DNA of 64,000 nucleotides, taken from contig JAOKFJ010000001.1 of assembly GCA_028247015.1 (NCBI GenBank), forward strand, positions 48,988-112,987, read 5' to 3'. This document shows positions 1 through 8,891 of this stretch, piece by piece. The position numbers were made by a program, and so were the translations under genes. The notes under the pieces are model-generated. The model was not told the DNA's origin. It saw nothing but the letters and a program-made list of their open reading frames with translations, and did not search any database. The stretch's first letter is position 1, and the number at the start of each line of letters is the position of its first letter. This DNA comes from Methylophilaceae bacterium. Lineage in GTDB: Bacteria; Pseudomonadota; Gammaproteobacteria; Burkholderiales; Methylophilaceae.

Positions 1-40
1 GAATTGTTCACTTCTATTCTTTATTTAATTATTTATCAAA

Positions 41-1567
41 TTAATCATTTTCGTTATTTTTTCCAAGAAATAATTTATAAGCTTCATTATTAGTCTCATT
101 GATATAGGTATACCCAAGATTCTTTAAGAATTCTTTGAATTCTTCTTTGCTTTCTTCATCAACCTGCATACCAACCAACACTCTCCCAATATCGGAACCA
201 TGGTTGCGATAATGAAATAAACTAATATTCCAATGACCCATTTTTTCTAGAAAATTTAATAATGCCCCAGGTTTTTCAGGAAATTCAAATCTATATATAA
301 CTTCATTTTTAGCTTCTGGGGCATGGCCACCGACCAAATGTCTTAAATGAAGCTTAGCAACTTCGTTATGAGTTAAATCTATTGGTTCAAGAGAGGCTCT
401 TTTTAAAACTTCAAATATTGATTTAGCTTCATTAAAGTTTTTTACACTAATACCAACAAAAATATTCGCACTATTATCAGTTGAATATCTATAATTAAAT
501 TCAGTAATATTTTTTTCACCAATCAGGCTGCAAAAGGTTTTAAAAGCTCCGGGTTTTTCAGGGATGGTAACAGCAAAAATTGCCTCTCTTTCTTCACCAA
601 TTTCTGCTCTTTCCGAAACAAACCCAAGTCGATCAAAATTCATATTTGCCCCAGAAGCAGTTGCGACAAAAGTTTTTGTTTCAACATTATTTTTTTTAAT
701 ATAAGACTTTATACCTGCTACTGCTAATGCTCCAGCAGGTTCTAAAATAGTTCTCGTATCTTCAAACACATCTTTTATTGCTGCACAAATTTCATCTTTA
801 CTAACAACAATCATTTCATCAACATATTGCTGACAAATTTTAAAAGGAAGCTCTCCTACTTGCTTTAATGCAGCTCCTTCTGCAAATAAACTAATCCTAT
901 CTAAAGTAACTCTCCTTTTTGCTGCAAGTGATTTTGTCATTGCATCTGCACCCTCAGCTTCAACTCCAATTATTTTTATTTCAGGTTTTACAGCTTTTAT
1001 ATAGGCAGCTATTCCTGAAATTAAACCCCCGCCTCCAACACAGCAAAAAATAGCATCAATTGGACGAGAGTAATCTTCTAAAATTTCTTTTGCTATCGTT
1101 CCTTGCCCAGCTATCACTTCTGGATCATCAAATGGATGGACAAATATTGAGCCTTGTTTCTTTTGAATACCTAAGGCATGATCAAAGCATTCATGAAGTG
1201 TTTCTCCGTGCAAGACTACTTTAGCTCCATGGGATTCAACGGCATTAATTTTTATAATAGGAGTTGTTTTAGGCATGACAATTGTTGCCTTACATTCTAA
1301 AATTTTTGCTGCTAACGCTACACCCTGAGCATGATTCCCTGCTGAACAAGCGATAACCCCATTTAAAAGATTCTCATCACTTAAGTTTTTCATTTTATTA
1401 TAGGCACCACGTATCTTAAAAGAAAAAACCGGCTGAAGATCTTCGCGCTTTAATAGAATATTATTATTGAATCTTTTTGATAAATTTAATTGCTTCTCTA
1501 GGGGTGTCCTCAGAGCTGCATCATAAACATTTGCTTTATCTATTCTGTCTTTATACTCATTTTTCAT
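41..1567 (-). CDS. ilvA: Threonine dehydratase, biosynthetic (threonine deaminase)
   Basis: This is a PLP enzyme that converts threonine to 2-oxobutanoate, the first step of isoleucine synthesis in the cytoplasm. The 508-residue length fits the long, allosterically regulated form. The PLP lysine lies in FSFKIRG (about residue 51), the SAGNHAQG substrate loop is near 75-82, and the glycine-rich phosphate loop CVGGGGLISG is near 176-185. The last 170 residues carry two ACT-like regulatory domains, each containing an F-x-E-x-PGA-type motif (IPEKPGAFKTF and FPEKPGALLNF), where isoleucine and valine act in the family. It is transcribed divergently from rpiA with about 80 bp between the starts. Confidence 0.97.
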   Translation of the reverse strand: MKNEYKDRIDKANVYDAALRTPLEKQLNLSKRFNNNILLKREDLQPVFSFKIRGAYNKMKNLSDENLLNGVIACSAGNHAQGVALAAKILECKATIVMPKTTPIIKINAVESHGAKVVLHGETLHECFDHALGIQKKQGSIFVHPFDDPEVIAGQGTIAKEILEDYSRPIDAIFCCVGGGGLISGIAAYIKAVKPEIKIIGVEAEGADAMTKSLAAKRRVTLDRISLFAEGAALKQVGELPFKICQQYVDEMIVVSKDEICAAIKDVFEDTRTILEPAGALAVAGIKSYIKKNNVETKTFVATASGANMNFDRLGFVSERAEIGEEREAIFAVTIPEKPGAFKTFCSLIGEKNITEFNYRYSTDNSANIFVGISVKNFNEAKSIFEVLKRASLEPIDLTHNEVAKLHLRHLVGGHAPEAKNEVIYRFEFPEKPGALLNFLEKMGHWNISLFHYRNHGSDIGRVLVGMQVDEESKEEFKEFLKNLGYTYINETNNEAYKLFLGKNNEND

Positions 1568-1648
1568 AATTTATAGCAATACTCAATAAACATTTCAACG
1601 TGTATCATATAACCATAATTTTTGTTCAAAACAAAGGGTTTAAATAAA

Positions 1649-2314
1649 ATGGGCTTAACACAAGACGAACTAAAAAAGCAAGTTGCTGATGCAGCGATTA
1701 AGTATGTCAAATCAGGAATTATTGGAGTAGGGACTGGATCTACTGCAAACTACTTTATTGATGCTTTAGCAACGATTAAGCATAAAATTGAGGGGGCAGT
1801 CGCAAGCAGCGAAGCAACGGCTAAACGATTGCAGTCACATGGTATTCAAGTTTTTGATTTAAATACAGTTGATGGAATGGATATCTATGTCGATGGTGCA
1901 GATGAAATTACTGAACACATGCATATGCTTAAAGGTGGGGGCGGGGCATTAACAAGAGAGAAAATTGTAGCCGCCAATGCCAAAGATTTTATCTGTATTT
2001 GTGATGAAACAAAATTTGTTCCTGTACTAGGAAAGTTTCCTCTACCCGTAGAAGTTCTTCCCATGGCACGAGGTTATGTTGCCAGACAGTTAATAAAATT
2101 AGGCGGTCAGCCTGAATTAAGGGACTTCACTACAGATAATGGAAATATTATTCTAGATGTACATGGCTTAAAAATTTCTGATCCAATTAAGATGGAAAAT
2201 GAAATTAACCAAATTGTAGGAGTTGTGACTAATGGCCTATTTGCATCAAGGCCTGCAAATATACTTCTATTAGCAACACATCAAGGTGTAAAAACCAGTA
2301 CCTCTAACAATTGA
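1649..2314 (+). CDS. rpiA: Ribose-5-phosphate isomerase A
   Basis: This enzyme interconverts ribose 5-phosphate and ribulose 5-phosphate in the non-oxidative pentose phosphate pathway. Family motifs are [13 protein letters not shown], the catalytic DGADEI and [13 protein letters not shown] chose the ATG at 1649 (protein starts [10 protein letters not shown], 221 aa) because AAAGGG lies about 10 bases upstream; an in-frame TTG at 1622 would add nine residues unlike the family. phoU follows after about 80 bp on the same strand. Confidence 0.96.
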   Translation: MGLTQDELKKQVADAAIKYVKSGIIGVGTGSTANYFIDALATIKHKIEGAVASSEATAKRLQSHGIQVFDLNTVDGMDIYVDGADEITEHMHMLKGGGGALTREKIVAANAKDFICICDETKFVPVLGKFPLPVEVLPMARGYVARQLIKLGGQPELRDFTTDNGNIILDVHGLKISDPIKMENEINQIVGVVTNGLFASRPANILLLATHQGVKTSTSNN

Positions 2315-2394
2315 GGGTGACTTGGTAAACATAATTAATTTATAATAGTTTATTGTCTGAGGACAATAACAATATTTTTTGGGGGAAATACATA

Positions 2395-3099
2395 ATGGCA
2401 GCTGAACATATATACACTCAGTATGATACTGACTTAGAAGCCATACGAGCTAAAGTGCTAGAGATGGGAGGTATCGTTGAAGAACAATTAACTGATTCTG
2501 TGTCTTCCCTTATGAATGCCGATGCGAAATTAGCTGACAGCGTTATCAAAAAAGATGAGCGAGTTAATTCCCTAGAATCAGAAATTGATGAAGCCTGTTC
2601 AGAAATTATTGCAAAACGCTCGCCAATTGCTAGTGACCTTAGAAATGTATTGATGATGCTAAGAATTATTACAGATCTTGAAAGAATTGGAGATGAAGCT
2701 TCAAAGATAGCTAAAGCAACGCAGCGAATATATGAAAAAGATCGAATGAGTAAACCTCAGACTAAAGAAATTCAATCAATATATGAAAAATTACAATACA
2801 TGCTAAGAACTGCCTTAAATTCTTTTGCAAGACTTGATGTTACTGAAACTGTTGCAGTACTTGAAAGTGACAAAGAGGTAGATGGCGAGTACCGTGCCTA
2901 TATGAGACAGTTATTAACTTATATGCTGGAAGATCCTAGAACAATTTCTTTATCACTCGAATTGATGTTTGTTGCTAAATCTTTAGAACGTATCGGAGAT
3001 CATTCTAAAAATGTTTCTCAGAATGTTATCTATACTGTCAAAGGAAAAGACGTGAGACATTCTTCAATCAATGAGATTAAGGCTGAACTAAAAAATTAA
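2395..3099 (+). CDS. phoU: Phosphate uptake regulator PhoU
   Basis: This is a cytoplasmic negative regulator of phosphate signalling; in the family it couples the PstSCAB transporter to the PhoR/PhoB two-component system. The protein (234 aa from the ATG at 2395) shows two similar three-helix halves, each with an E-R-I-G-D metal-binding motif (LERIGDEASKIA and LERIGDHSKNVS), which is diagnostic. The start is supported by GGGGGAAA just upstream; a TTG at 2353 is in frame but lacks a ribosome site. No pst or phoB/phoR genes lie in the window, so PhoU is not in a pst operon here. Confidence 0.95.
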   Translation: MAAEHIYTQYDTDLEAIRAKVLEMGGIVEEQLTDSVSSLMNADAKLADSVIKKDERVNSLESEIDEACSEIIAKRSPIASDLRNVLMMLRIITDLERIGDEASKIAKATQRIYEKDRMSKPQTKEIQSIYEKLQYMLRTALNSFARLDVTETVAVLESDKEVDGEYRAYMRQLLTYMLEDPRTISLSLELMFVAKSLERIGDHSKNVSQNVIYTVKGKDVRHSSINEIKAELKN

Positions 3100-3101
3100 T
3101 T

Positions 3102-3374
3102 TTATTTACTAGGTGGGACGTAACCCGACGCACTGTCAGCACCAAGGCCAAAGAAATAAGCTTCTGTTTGGTCAGTCAGATATTTTCTTGCCTGTGGATC
3201 CACTAAACTAAGACGATTTTCATTTAAAAGCATAGTTTGCTGTGTTAACCAACCGGCCCAAGCCTCCTTAGAAACATTTTCAAAAATCTTTTTGCCTAGC
3301 TCACCGGGGTATGGAGGAAAATCTAGTCCCTCAGCTTCTTTGCCTAATTTTACGCATTTTACAGTTCTAGCCAT
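3102..3374 (-). CDS. yggX: Probable Fe(2+)-trafficking protein (oxidative damage protection)
   Basis: A small cytoplasmic protein of 90 residues matching the YggX family. It starts [18 protein letters not shown], with the conserved N-terminal Cys at residue 7, then the [11 protein letters not shown] segment and the internal [14 protein letters not shown] motif. In enterobacteria YggX protects iron-sulfur clusters from oxidation and is part of the SoxRS response; no SoxS-type control can be judged here. It converges on phoU with only two bases between the stop codons. Ribosome site GGAG(A) precedes the start on the minus strand. Confidence 0.95.
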   Translation of the reverse strand: MARTVKCVKLGKEAEGLDFPPYPGELGKKIFENVSKEAWAGWLTQQTMLLNENRLSLVDPQARKYLTDQTEAYFFGLGADSASGYVPPSK

Positions 3375-3473
3375 ACTATCTCCTATTTAGATTATTAATC
3401 ATACTTGATATCACCACTATTAAATAATAGTTTTGATATAATCACTCTTGATTTTAACAAGAGAAATTAATCC

Positions 3474-3833
3474 GTGAGTAAAAATTTTACCGATACATTA
3501 ATTGATGTACTTAAACATTCTATTGAAGGCTTTAAGGCAGATTTTATGAATAAAAAAAATTTTCAACAAGAGATTTCTCTAGCATTGTTCCTAATCATAG
3601 TAAGTTTTATTATTAGCGAAACAACTATCCAAAAAATATTATTAATTAGTAGTATTCTAATTATGGTAATTGTAGATTTTTTCAATCATAACGTTCTACC
3701 AGCAGTTGAAGGGTTTTCTTTCAACAATCACAATCTTAAATCAGTTAGTCGTATAAAAAATATTACCAAAATCCTAGTATATTTTGCCATTATTAATCTT
3801 ATATCAACTTGGTTATTCGTCCTCTTCACTTAA
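3474..3833 (+). CDS. Degenerate diacylglycerol kinase (DgkA)-like membrane protein
   Basis: An inner-membrane protein of 119 residues with three predicted membrane helices. Its layout matches prokaryotic diacylglycerol kinase: an N-terminal amphipathic stretch ending in an F-Q-Q-E motif (DgkA: F-R-Q-E), two hydrophobic segments, then a region aligning with the catalytic E-x-x-N-x-A-I-E segment. That segment reads IVDFFNHNVLPAVEG, so the catalytic glutamate is Asp and the second metal-binding glutamate is Leu by my alignment. Catalysis is therefore doubtful. The start is GTG with GAGAAA about 9 bases upstream. Lipid recycling is the family role; whether this protein retains it is unknown. Confidence 0.6.
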   Translation: MSKNFTDTLIDVLKHSIEGFKADFMNKKNFQQEISLALFLIIVSFIISETTIQKILLISSILIMVIVDFFNHNVLPAVEGFSFNNHNLKSVSRIKNITKILVYFAIINLISTWLFVLFT

Positions 3834-3904
3834 TTCAGCAAAAATATAATTAGCTTACAAGGTAATTTAATTAAAAAATAAAAGTGTGGTATATTCTCAG
3901 CACA

Positions 3905-4095
3905 GTTTGTAGGTGATGAACTCTTCTAATGTACATTCTTCTGAAGATTTCATTGAAACTGGGAAATAGGTGCGTTAAATACAATTCCTATACTGCCCCC
4001 GCAACGGTAAGTAAGCGTGGATTCAAAAAAATAGTCACTGAGAGATCGGGAAGGCTTTGAATCAAATCTTACAAGTCCGGAGACCGGCCTAGAAA
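3905..4095 (+). promoter_or_regulatory. Cobalamin (AdoCbl-type) riboswitch
   Basis: The B12-box core GCCCCCGCAACGG is at 3995-4007. It is preceded by the GGTG element of the family around 3968-3972. It is followed by CACTG (about 4036-4040), GGGAAGG (about 4048-4054) and the 3' closing element AAGTCCGGAGACCGGCCT (4073-4090). These are conserved blocks of the cobalamin riboswitch in the right order and spacing. It lies 130 bases before a TonB-dependent receptor gene, so B12 binding should lower expression of the receptor and probably of the next gene. The exact ends are approximate. Confidence 0.95.
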
Positions 4096-4226
4096 ACTCA
4101 CTCTGAAATACAGCGGGGAGCTGATATTTGACTTGTATTTATTTACTCGTAATTTAATTCATCTCATCCAATGTATTTCTATATTTATTAATCCATGCGG
4201 GGTCGCATGAATATTTAGGAATGCTA

Positions 4227-6203
4227 ATGTTTTATAAAAATCTAATTTTAATTCTTTCGTTAATTTTAACTTCAATTAATGTAAATGCAGAAAACAGTAT
4301 AGAAACAGAAGAAATTATTGTAAAAAAATACCAATACGATAGTCAAGAAAGTCTCTCGCCATACTCCGTAGAAATTCATACAGGAGCTCAAATTGAATTG
4401 ACCGGAAGTAACTCCCTTACCGACTATCTTGCTCAGCATAGTTCACTAAATATTGTTCCAGGCTATGGAGATAAAACAAAGCCAAAGATAGACATGAGAG
4501 GTTATGGAACTGAAGCTGGTTATCAGAATGTAGTCATATCTGTCGATGGGCAACGTTTAAATAATATTGATGGGAGCAGTCAGCTCTTAGGTTCAATAGA
4601 TATAAGTAGTATTGACAGAATCGAGATTGTTAAGGGGTCAGGATCAGTAAGACATGGGGATGGCGCCATGGCAGGTGTAGTTCAAATATACACTAAAGAT
4701 TACAGTGGTTATTCTATAGAAACAGCTGTTGGAAATAATGGAATACTTAAGAAAATTGCGAATGCTGGAATTAATGGAGATAATTTTAATCTATCAGTTA
4801 ACGTCACCGAAGACCGGCATAAAGGATTTAGTGAGAGAGATATCAATGGTGAAAGTGATAGATTTCAAAATAAAACACAAGTCGCTAAATTAAAGATTAC
4901 TCCAGCAAAAGATCTACTTTTAAACTTTGGGGTAACTAGCTCAAGAATTTATACTTACTTGGCGGGACCTATGACTAAAGATGAATTTCATAGCAACCCT
5001 GCTCAGAATTCTGACATATCATATAATAATTATGATACTGACTCAGATACATATAGTGCGGGACTTGAATATAAAGCCAGTGAAAAACTTAATATTAAAG
5101 CAGATTATTACTACGAAGATAAACTTTATAATGCTAAGCGTGCTTCCGGGGCTTTATACACTAAGGACTACGAAGGGGTTAATATTGAAGCAGAATACCA
5201 AGAGGACAATTATACGATAGCAACAGGTCTCGATTATTTTGAAGGGTCCCGAGAAGATACAACGTATGGGGGGATAACATCAAAAGATAATATTGCCATT
5301 TTCGTTGACTCACAGTTTCAACCCGCTTGGCTCCCCAAGAACATGGGTCTCTCTGCAGGATTTAGACAAGAATGGGTAGATTACACTCATCTTGATTCGA
5401 CAGCTAAGACGTCAACAGACGAATCATTAAATGCTTGGGATATTGGCCTAAATTATGAATTTGATTCTCAATTAAGTTTCTTTGGAAATTATAATCATGC
5501 CTACCAAGCTCCAGATATTGATAGATTTTTTGTTGGAGTATATTCGGGATCTAGTCCCTACCCTTTAATTAGTCGTGCCTTTAATGCATTCATAAAGCCA
5601 TCAGAAGTAGATACCTTAAATGTGGGATTTAACCATATTACTAAACAAAATAAATTAAAGGTTGTTGCCTTTTATTCAGACCTTAAAGATGAGATAGTCT
5701 ACAACCCCGGTACATTTAAAAATGAAAATATCGATAACTCTGAGAAATATGGGTTAGAGATTCATGATAATTATACATTTAATAATAAGTCCAACATTAA
5801 TGTAGTCTATAAATTCATTGAAGCAAAAATTGGTAAGGATTCACACGCAAAATTTATAGATGGTAAAGCAATGCCAGGGGTGCCTAATAACTCAATACTT
5901 GTAAATCTGCAGCATAAATTTTCTGAGCAAATGCGATTTAATTTGAGCCATACTTGGAAACAAGATGCCTATATATGGGATGATTTCCAAAATGTTGCTT
6001 CTGTAAGACAACCAGCATATATTTCGACAGATATCGCCGTAAATTATGAGATCAAGGGATTGAATCAATTCAAAAAAGTTAGCCTTTACGGGTCGGTGAC
6101 CAATTTATTTGAGCACTACAATGCACTGCAAAGTTATGCTAATTCAATATATCCTTTTAATTTTTCTAGGACGATTATTTCAGGGCTTAAAATTGAATTT
6201 TAA
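4227..6203 (+). CDS. btuB: TonB-dependent outer-membrane receptor, cobalamin type (BtuB-like)
   Basis: An outer-membrane 22-strand barrel with a plug domain that imports cobalamin using TonB energy. The signal peptide is NLILILSLILTSINVNA. A TonB-box-like segment (EEIIVKK) follows, then the plug with R-G-Y, VSVDGQRL-type and IEIVKGSGSVRHGDGAMAGVVQI motifs, and a barrel ending in an aromatic C-terminus (LKIEF). The cobalamin riboswitch directly upstream fixes the likely substrate. I prefer the ATG at 4227 to the one at 4221 because AGGA (4217-4220) is well spaced only for the second. Length about 658 aa is normal for BtuB-like receptors. Confidence 0.9.
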   Translation: MFYKNLILILSLILTSINVNAENSIETEEIIVKKYQYDSQESLSPYSVEIHTGAQIELTGSNSLTDYLAQHSSLNIVPGYGDKTKPKIDMRGYGTEAGYQNVVISVDGQRLNNIDGSSQLLGSIDISSIDRIEIVKGSGSVRHGDGAMAGVVQIYTKDYSGYSIETAVGNNGILKKIANAGINGDNFNLSVNVTEDRHKGFSERDINGESDRFQNKTQVAKLKITPAKDLLLNFGVTSSRIYTYLAGPMTKDEFHSNPAQNSDISYNNYDTDSDTYSAGLEYKASEKLNIKADYYYEDKLYNAKRASGALYTKDYEGVNIEAEYQEDNYTIATGLDYFEGSREDTTYGGITSKDNIAIFVDSQFQPAWLPKNMGLSAGFRQEWVDYTHLDSTAKTSTDESLNAWDIGLNYEFDSQLSFFGNYNHAYQAPDIDRFFVGVYSGSSPYPLISRAFNAFIKPSEVDTLNVGFNHITKQNKLKVVAFYSDLKDEIVYNPGTFKNENIDNSEKYGLEIHDNYTFNNKSNINVVYKFIEAKIGKDSHAKFIDGKAMPGVPNNSILVNLQHKFSEQMRFNLSHTWKQDAYIWDDFQNVASVRQPAYISTDIAVNYEIKGLNQFKKVSLYGSVTNLFEHYNALQSYANSIYPFNFSRTIISGLKIEF

Positions 6204-6233
6204 TAAGTTTGTTTCTGATGTTAAAATTACTTA

Positions 6234-6824
6234 ATGGACAAAATAAATTTTACAATGCAAAAACTACTTACAAAAAATATTTTATTAGCAGTAATGCTGT
6301 TGTTTTTAATAATGCTTACTAGAGCTAGCCATGAATTAACATCCTTAAACTTACCTGATGCTAGTCTAGCTATTTTTATTGCTGCAGGAATTTTTCTAAA
6401 GCTTAGAAAATTCCTTTTTTTGTTTGTCGCCTTAATTGTATCTGTAGATTTATATATGATTAATATAAATAACATGACGCATATTAATTTCGAGACCAGT
6501 TATTTGGGGCACATATTTACTTACATTCTTACATGGGAATTAGGAAGAAAGTTCTTGTCTGGTGATAAATCACTTAAAGCAAAATTATTTTTTCCTATTG
6601 CCTTCTTCGCAATAGCATCGAGTTATACTATTTCTTTTTCTAGCCATTATTTTTTATCAGGGTGGATAAGCAACCCAAATTTTTATGGCGGATTAAGCTT
6701 CTTGATAAATAATTTCAATGCTTTCTTTATCCCTAATGCAGTTTATTTTGGGTTGTTATATGCTATTTTAAAAATAATCTATAAAATACCAAAATTGTCA
6801 GCTCTTAACTTCACATCTAATTAG
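6234..6824 (+). CDS. BtuM-like membrane protein, candidate cobalamin transporter
   Basis: An inner-membrane protein of 196 residues with about six hydrophobic segments, starting 30 bp after btuB. The segment RASHELTSLNLPDASLAIF resembles, from memory, the R-x-x-H...LPDAS-A-F signature of BtuM, a solitary ECF S-component-like B12 transporter found next to btuB in betaproteobacteria. A VDLYMI segment and a L-G-R segment further on also fit. Studied BtuM has a cysteine that coordinates cobalt; this protein contains no cysteine at all. Role is inferred from context and partial motif similarity, not proven. An alternative start is the ATG at 6255; neither has a clear ribosome site. Confidence 0.6.
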   Translation: MDKINFTMQKLLTKNILLAVMLLFLIMLTRASHELTSLNLPDASLAIFIAAGIFLKLRKFLFLFVALIVSVDLYMININNMTHINFETSYLGHIFTYILTWELGRKFLSGDKSLKAKLFFPIAFFAIASSYTISFSSHYFLSGWISNPNFYGGLSFLINNFNAFFIPNAVYFGLLYAILKIIYKIPKLSALNFTSN

Positions 6825-6889
6825 TAAATTGTAAACGACCATATCAGACATAAGTTTGATATAATTCGGCACTTGCTATTCTAATTTAC

Positions 6890-6965
6890 GGCCAGATAGC
6901 TCAGTCGGTAGAGCAGTGGATTGAAAATCCTCGTGTCGACAGTTCGATTCTGTCTCTGGCCACCA
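6890..6965 (+). tRNA. tRNA-Phe (GAA)
   Basis: A 76-base cloverleaf with acceptor stem GGCCAGA/TCTGGCC, TA at positions 8-9, D-loop GCTCAGTCGGTAGAGC, anticodon loop TTGAAAA with anticodon GAA, T-loop GTTCGATTC and an encoded CCA end. It stands alone between the BtuM-like gene and a ROK kinase. Confidence 0.97.
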
Positions 6966-7044
6966 ATAATACTTCATATATTTTTCTCTAGCTGCAACAA
7001 AATTCCTTTATGATATTTTAATAAAGTAAAGGGAATCCTCTTAT

Positions 7045-7929
7045 ATGCAATATAAGATTGGAATTGATTTAGGTGGGACTAAAATAGAATCAGCTGTGCT
7101 TGATTCAGATAATAATATTTTATTTAGAGAGAGAATCGCTACTCAAAGTCATTTAGGTTCTGAGCATATCCTAAATCAAATTAATATTATTTATAATATG
7201 GCTACTGATTCTATTAAAAATCAACCTCATACCCTAGGTATTGGGACTCCTGGATCTATTTCTAAAGATACACAGCTTTTAAAAAATTCAAATACTTTAT
7301 GTTTAAATGGATTACCGTTAAAAATAAATATTGAAAAAAAATTAAATAAAAAATTATCTATTGAGAACGATGCCAATTGCTTTACCCTAGCCGAAGCTAC
7401 TTTAGGGGCAGGCAAGGAATATTCATGTGTCTTTGGTGTCATCATGGGTACTGGCTGTGGGGGTGGTTTTGTATTTAACAAAAAATTAAGGACTGGTCCT
7501 CAGTATATAGCAGGAGAATGGGGTCATTCTACTATTGATCTAGATGGCCCAAATTGTTACTGTAAAAAAAATGGATGTATTGAAACATATATTTCTGGAA
7601 GTGGCTTGGAAAAAATTATTTCAAATGAGTTAAATACAGAAATTTCATCCTATGATTTTTTAAATAAAGATAAATTTAATATAAAAGAACAACAAATTCT
7701 TAATGACTTTTACCGATATTTTGGGCTAGCACTATCTAATGTTATAAATATTATAGATCCTGATATCGTTATAGTTGGAGGAGGCTTATCAAACCATAAC
7801 GGTCTTTATGAGAATGGAAAGAGGGAAATTTATAAAAATATTTTTAGTAATGTGCCAACTACCCCTATAATTAAAAATAAATTAGGCGACTCAGCAGGGG
7901 TTATCGGAGCAGCCATAATAGGAATTTAG
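7045..7929 (+). CDS. ROK-family sugar kinase
   Basis: A cytoplasmic ATP-dependent sugar kinase of 294 residues. It opens with the phosphate-1 motif IGIDLGGTKIESAV, and carries the ROK zinc motif C-Y-C-K-K-N-G-C-I-E-T with an upstream histidine in GEWGHSTID, the catalytic ENDANCF aspartate and an adenosine motif IVGGGLSN. This matches fructokinase/N-acetylglucosamine kinase/N-acetylmannosamine kinase relatives; the sequence alone does not decide the sugar. AAAGGGA precedes the ATG. The MAPEG gene starts 8 bp after its stop. Confidence 0.9.
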   Translation: MQYKIGIDLGGTKIESAVLDSDNNILFRERIATQSHLGSEHILNQINIIYNMATDSIKNQPHTLGIGTPGSISKDTQLLKNSNTLCLNGLPLKINIEKKLNKKLSIENDANCFTLAEATLGAGKEYSCVFGVIMGTGCGGGFVFNKKLRTGPQYIAGEWGHSTIDLDGPNCYCKKNGCIETYISGSGLEKIISNELNTEISSYDFLNKDKFNIKEQQILNDFYRYFGLALSNVINIIDPDIVIVGGGLSNHNGLYENGKREIYKNIFSNVPTTPIIKNKLGDSAGVIGAAIIGI

Positions 7930-7937
7930 GAATAAAT

Positions 7938-8333
7938 ATGATTATGATCACTGCATTATATGCATCAATGTTAGGCTTTATTTATATCAAATTATCAAAA
8001 AATATTATCCGACTTCGAAGAAAATATAATGTGACCCTTGGTCATAAAAAACATGCTGACCTAGAGCAAGCCATTCGTGGGCATGCAAACTTCTCAGAAT
8101 TTGTTCCACTTGGCCTTATTTTATTAGCTTGTCTTGAAATCAATAACGTACATTATTTTGTAGTTTTATCTTTAGGTGGTCTATTTTTTCTAGGCAGAGT
8201 ATTTCATGCAAAATCATTTCTTAAAGAAAAAATAGATAAATCTCTTAGAGTAAAAGGAATGCAATTTACTTTTTGGTCAATTATGCTTATGTCTGGAATG
8301 AATATTTTTTCAATTCTAGTTTCATTTATTTAA
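7938..8333 (+). CDS. MAPEG-family membrane protein
   Basis: An integral membrane protein of 131 residues with four predicted helices. The motif after helix 1, RRKYNVTLGH..., followed by EQAIRGHANFSEFVPLGLILL, matches the E-x-x-x-R-x-x-x-N-x-x-E-x-x-P signature of the MAPEG family (membrane-associated proteins in eicosanoid and glutathione metabolism). Bacterial members are thought to handle glutathione conjugation or peroxides, but most are uncharacterised. AGGA overlaps the end of the ROK kinase gene, suggesting co-expression. Confidence 0.88.
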   Translation: MIMITALYASMLGFIYIKLSKNIIRLRRKYNVTLGHKKHADLEQAIRGHANFSEFVPLGLILLACLEINNVHYFVVLSLGGLFFLGRVFHAKSFLKEKIDKSLRVKGMQFTFWSIMLMSGMNIFSILVSFI

Positions 8334-8334
8334 T

Positions 8335-8353
8335 CATAATCATAATCATTCTC
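8335..8353 (+). promoter_or_regulatory. Fur box upstream of bacterioferritin
   Basis: By hand count this 19-mer matches the Fur consensus GATAATGATAATCATTATC at 16 of 19 positions. It lies in overlapping A/T-A-T-A-A-T-C hexamers that extend to about 8357. It ends 4 bases before a candidate -35 element and 64 bases before the bfr start. Known Fur-dependent control of iron storage makes this a plausible operator; the direction of control is inferred only. Confidence 0.7.
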
Positions 8354-8357
8354 ATTT

Positions 8358-8386
8358 CTGCAATTTTATATTACCTAAACTATAAT
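8358..8386 (+). promoter_or_regulatory. Candidate sigma-70 promoter of bfr
   Basis: A perfect TATAAT -10 lies at 8381-8386. A weak -35 candidate CTGCAA at 8358-8363 gives a 17-base spacer. The start codon of bfr is about 32 bases downstream. The Fur box sits directly upstream. Confidence 0.5.
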
Positions 8387-8417
8387 TAGCTACTAAATTT
8401 TTTTGGAGAAATATAAA

Positions 8418-8867
8418 ATGGCTGATAACACAAAAATAATAAACGCACTTAACACAATTTTAGAACTAGAACTTGCAGGAGTTGTTCGTTACACTCATTA
8501 TGGACTCATGGTTTATGGCTATAGTCGTATTCCAATAATTAGCTGGCTTCGTGCTCAAGCTTCTGAGTCATTAGATCATGCAAACCAAGCAGGTGAAGTA
8601 ATTACTAATCTTGGTGGTCACCCATCACTCGGCATTGGCCCCCTACTAGAATCACATAATCATGATATTGGAAATATTCTTAGAGAGTCGCTAGAGCATG
8701 AAACTATTTCACTAAATGCCTATAAAGATCTTCTAAAGTTAGTTGAGGGTAATTCAGTTATGCTTGAAGAATATGCGAGAACTATGATTTATACAGAAGA
8801 GCTTCATCTAGGGGAAGTAGATAAAATGTTAAGAAACCCTGGAGATGTTGCTCCTTTTAAGGAATAG
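8418..8867 (+). CDS. bfr: Bacterioferritin
   Basis: An iron-storage protein that assembles into a hollow 24-mer, oxidises Fe(II) at a di-iron site and stores it as mineral. The sequence (149 aa from the ATG at 8418) shows the ferritin-like four-helix ligands: E in ELELAGVVRYTHYG, E..DHA in QASESLDHA, E in LEHETIS and E..H in TEELHLGEV. These are intact ferroxidase residues. I chose the ATG at 8418, with GGAGA eleven bases upstream, over an in-frame TTG at 8403 that would sit on the ribosome site. A Fur box and promoter precede it and a terminator follows. Confidence 0.9.
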   Translation: MADNTKIINALNTILELELAGVVRYTHYGLMVYGYSRIPIISWLRAQASESLDHANQAGEVITNLGGHPSLGIGPLLESHNHDIGNILRESLEHETISLNAYKDLLKLVEGNSVMLEEYARTMIYTEELHLGEVDKMLRNPGDVAPFKE

Positions 8868-8891
8868 TATATATAGTAATCAATGTATTAG

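Noticed and set aside
4981..5220. Second frame inside btuB
   Set aside because: Low-complexity frame inside an intact receptor gene; no start signal.
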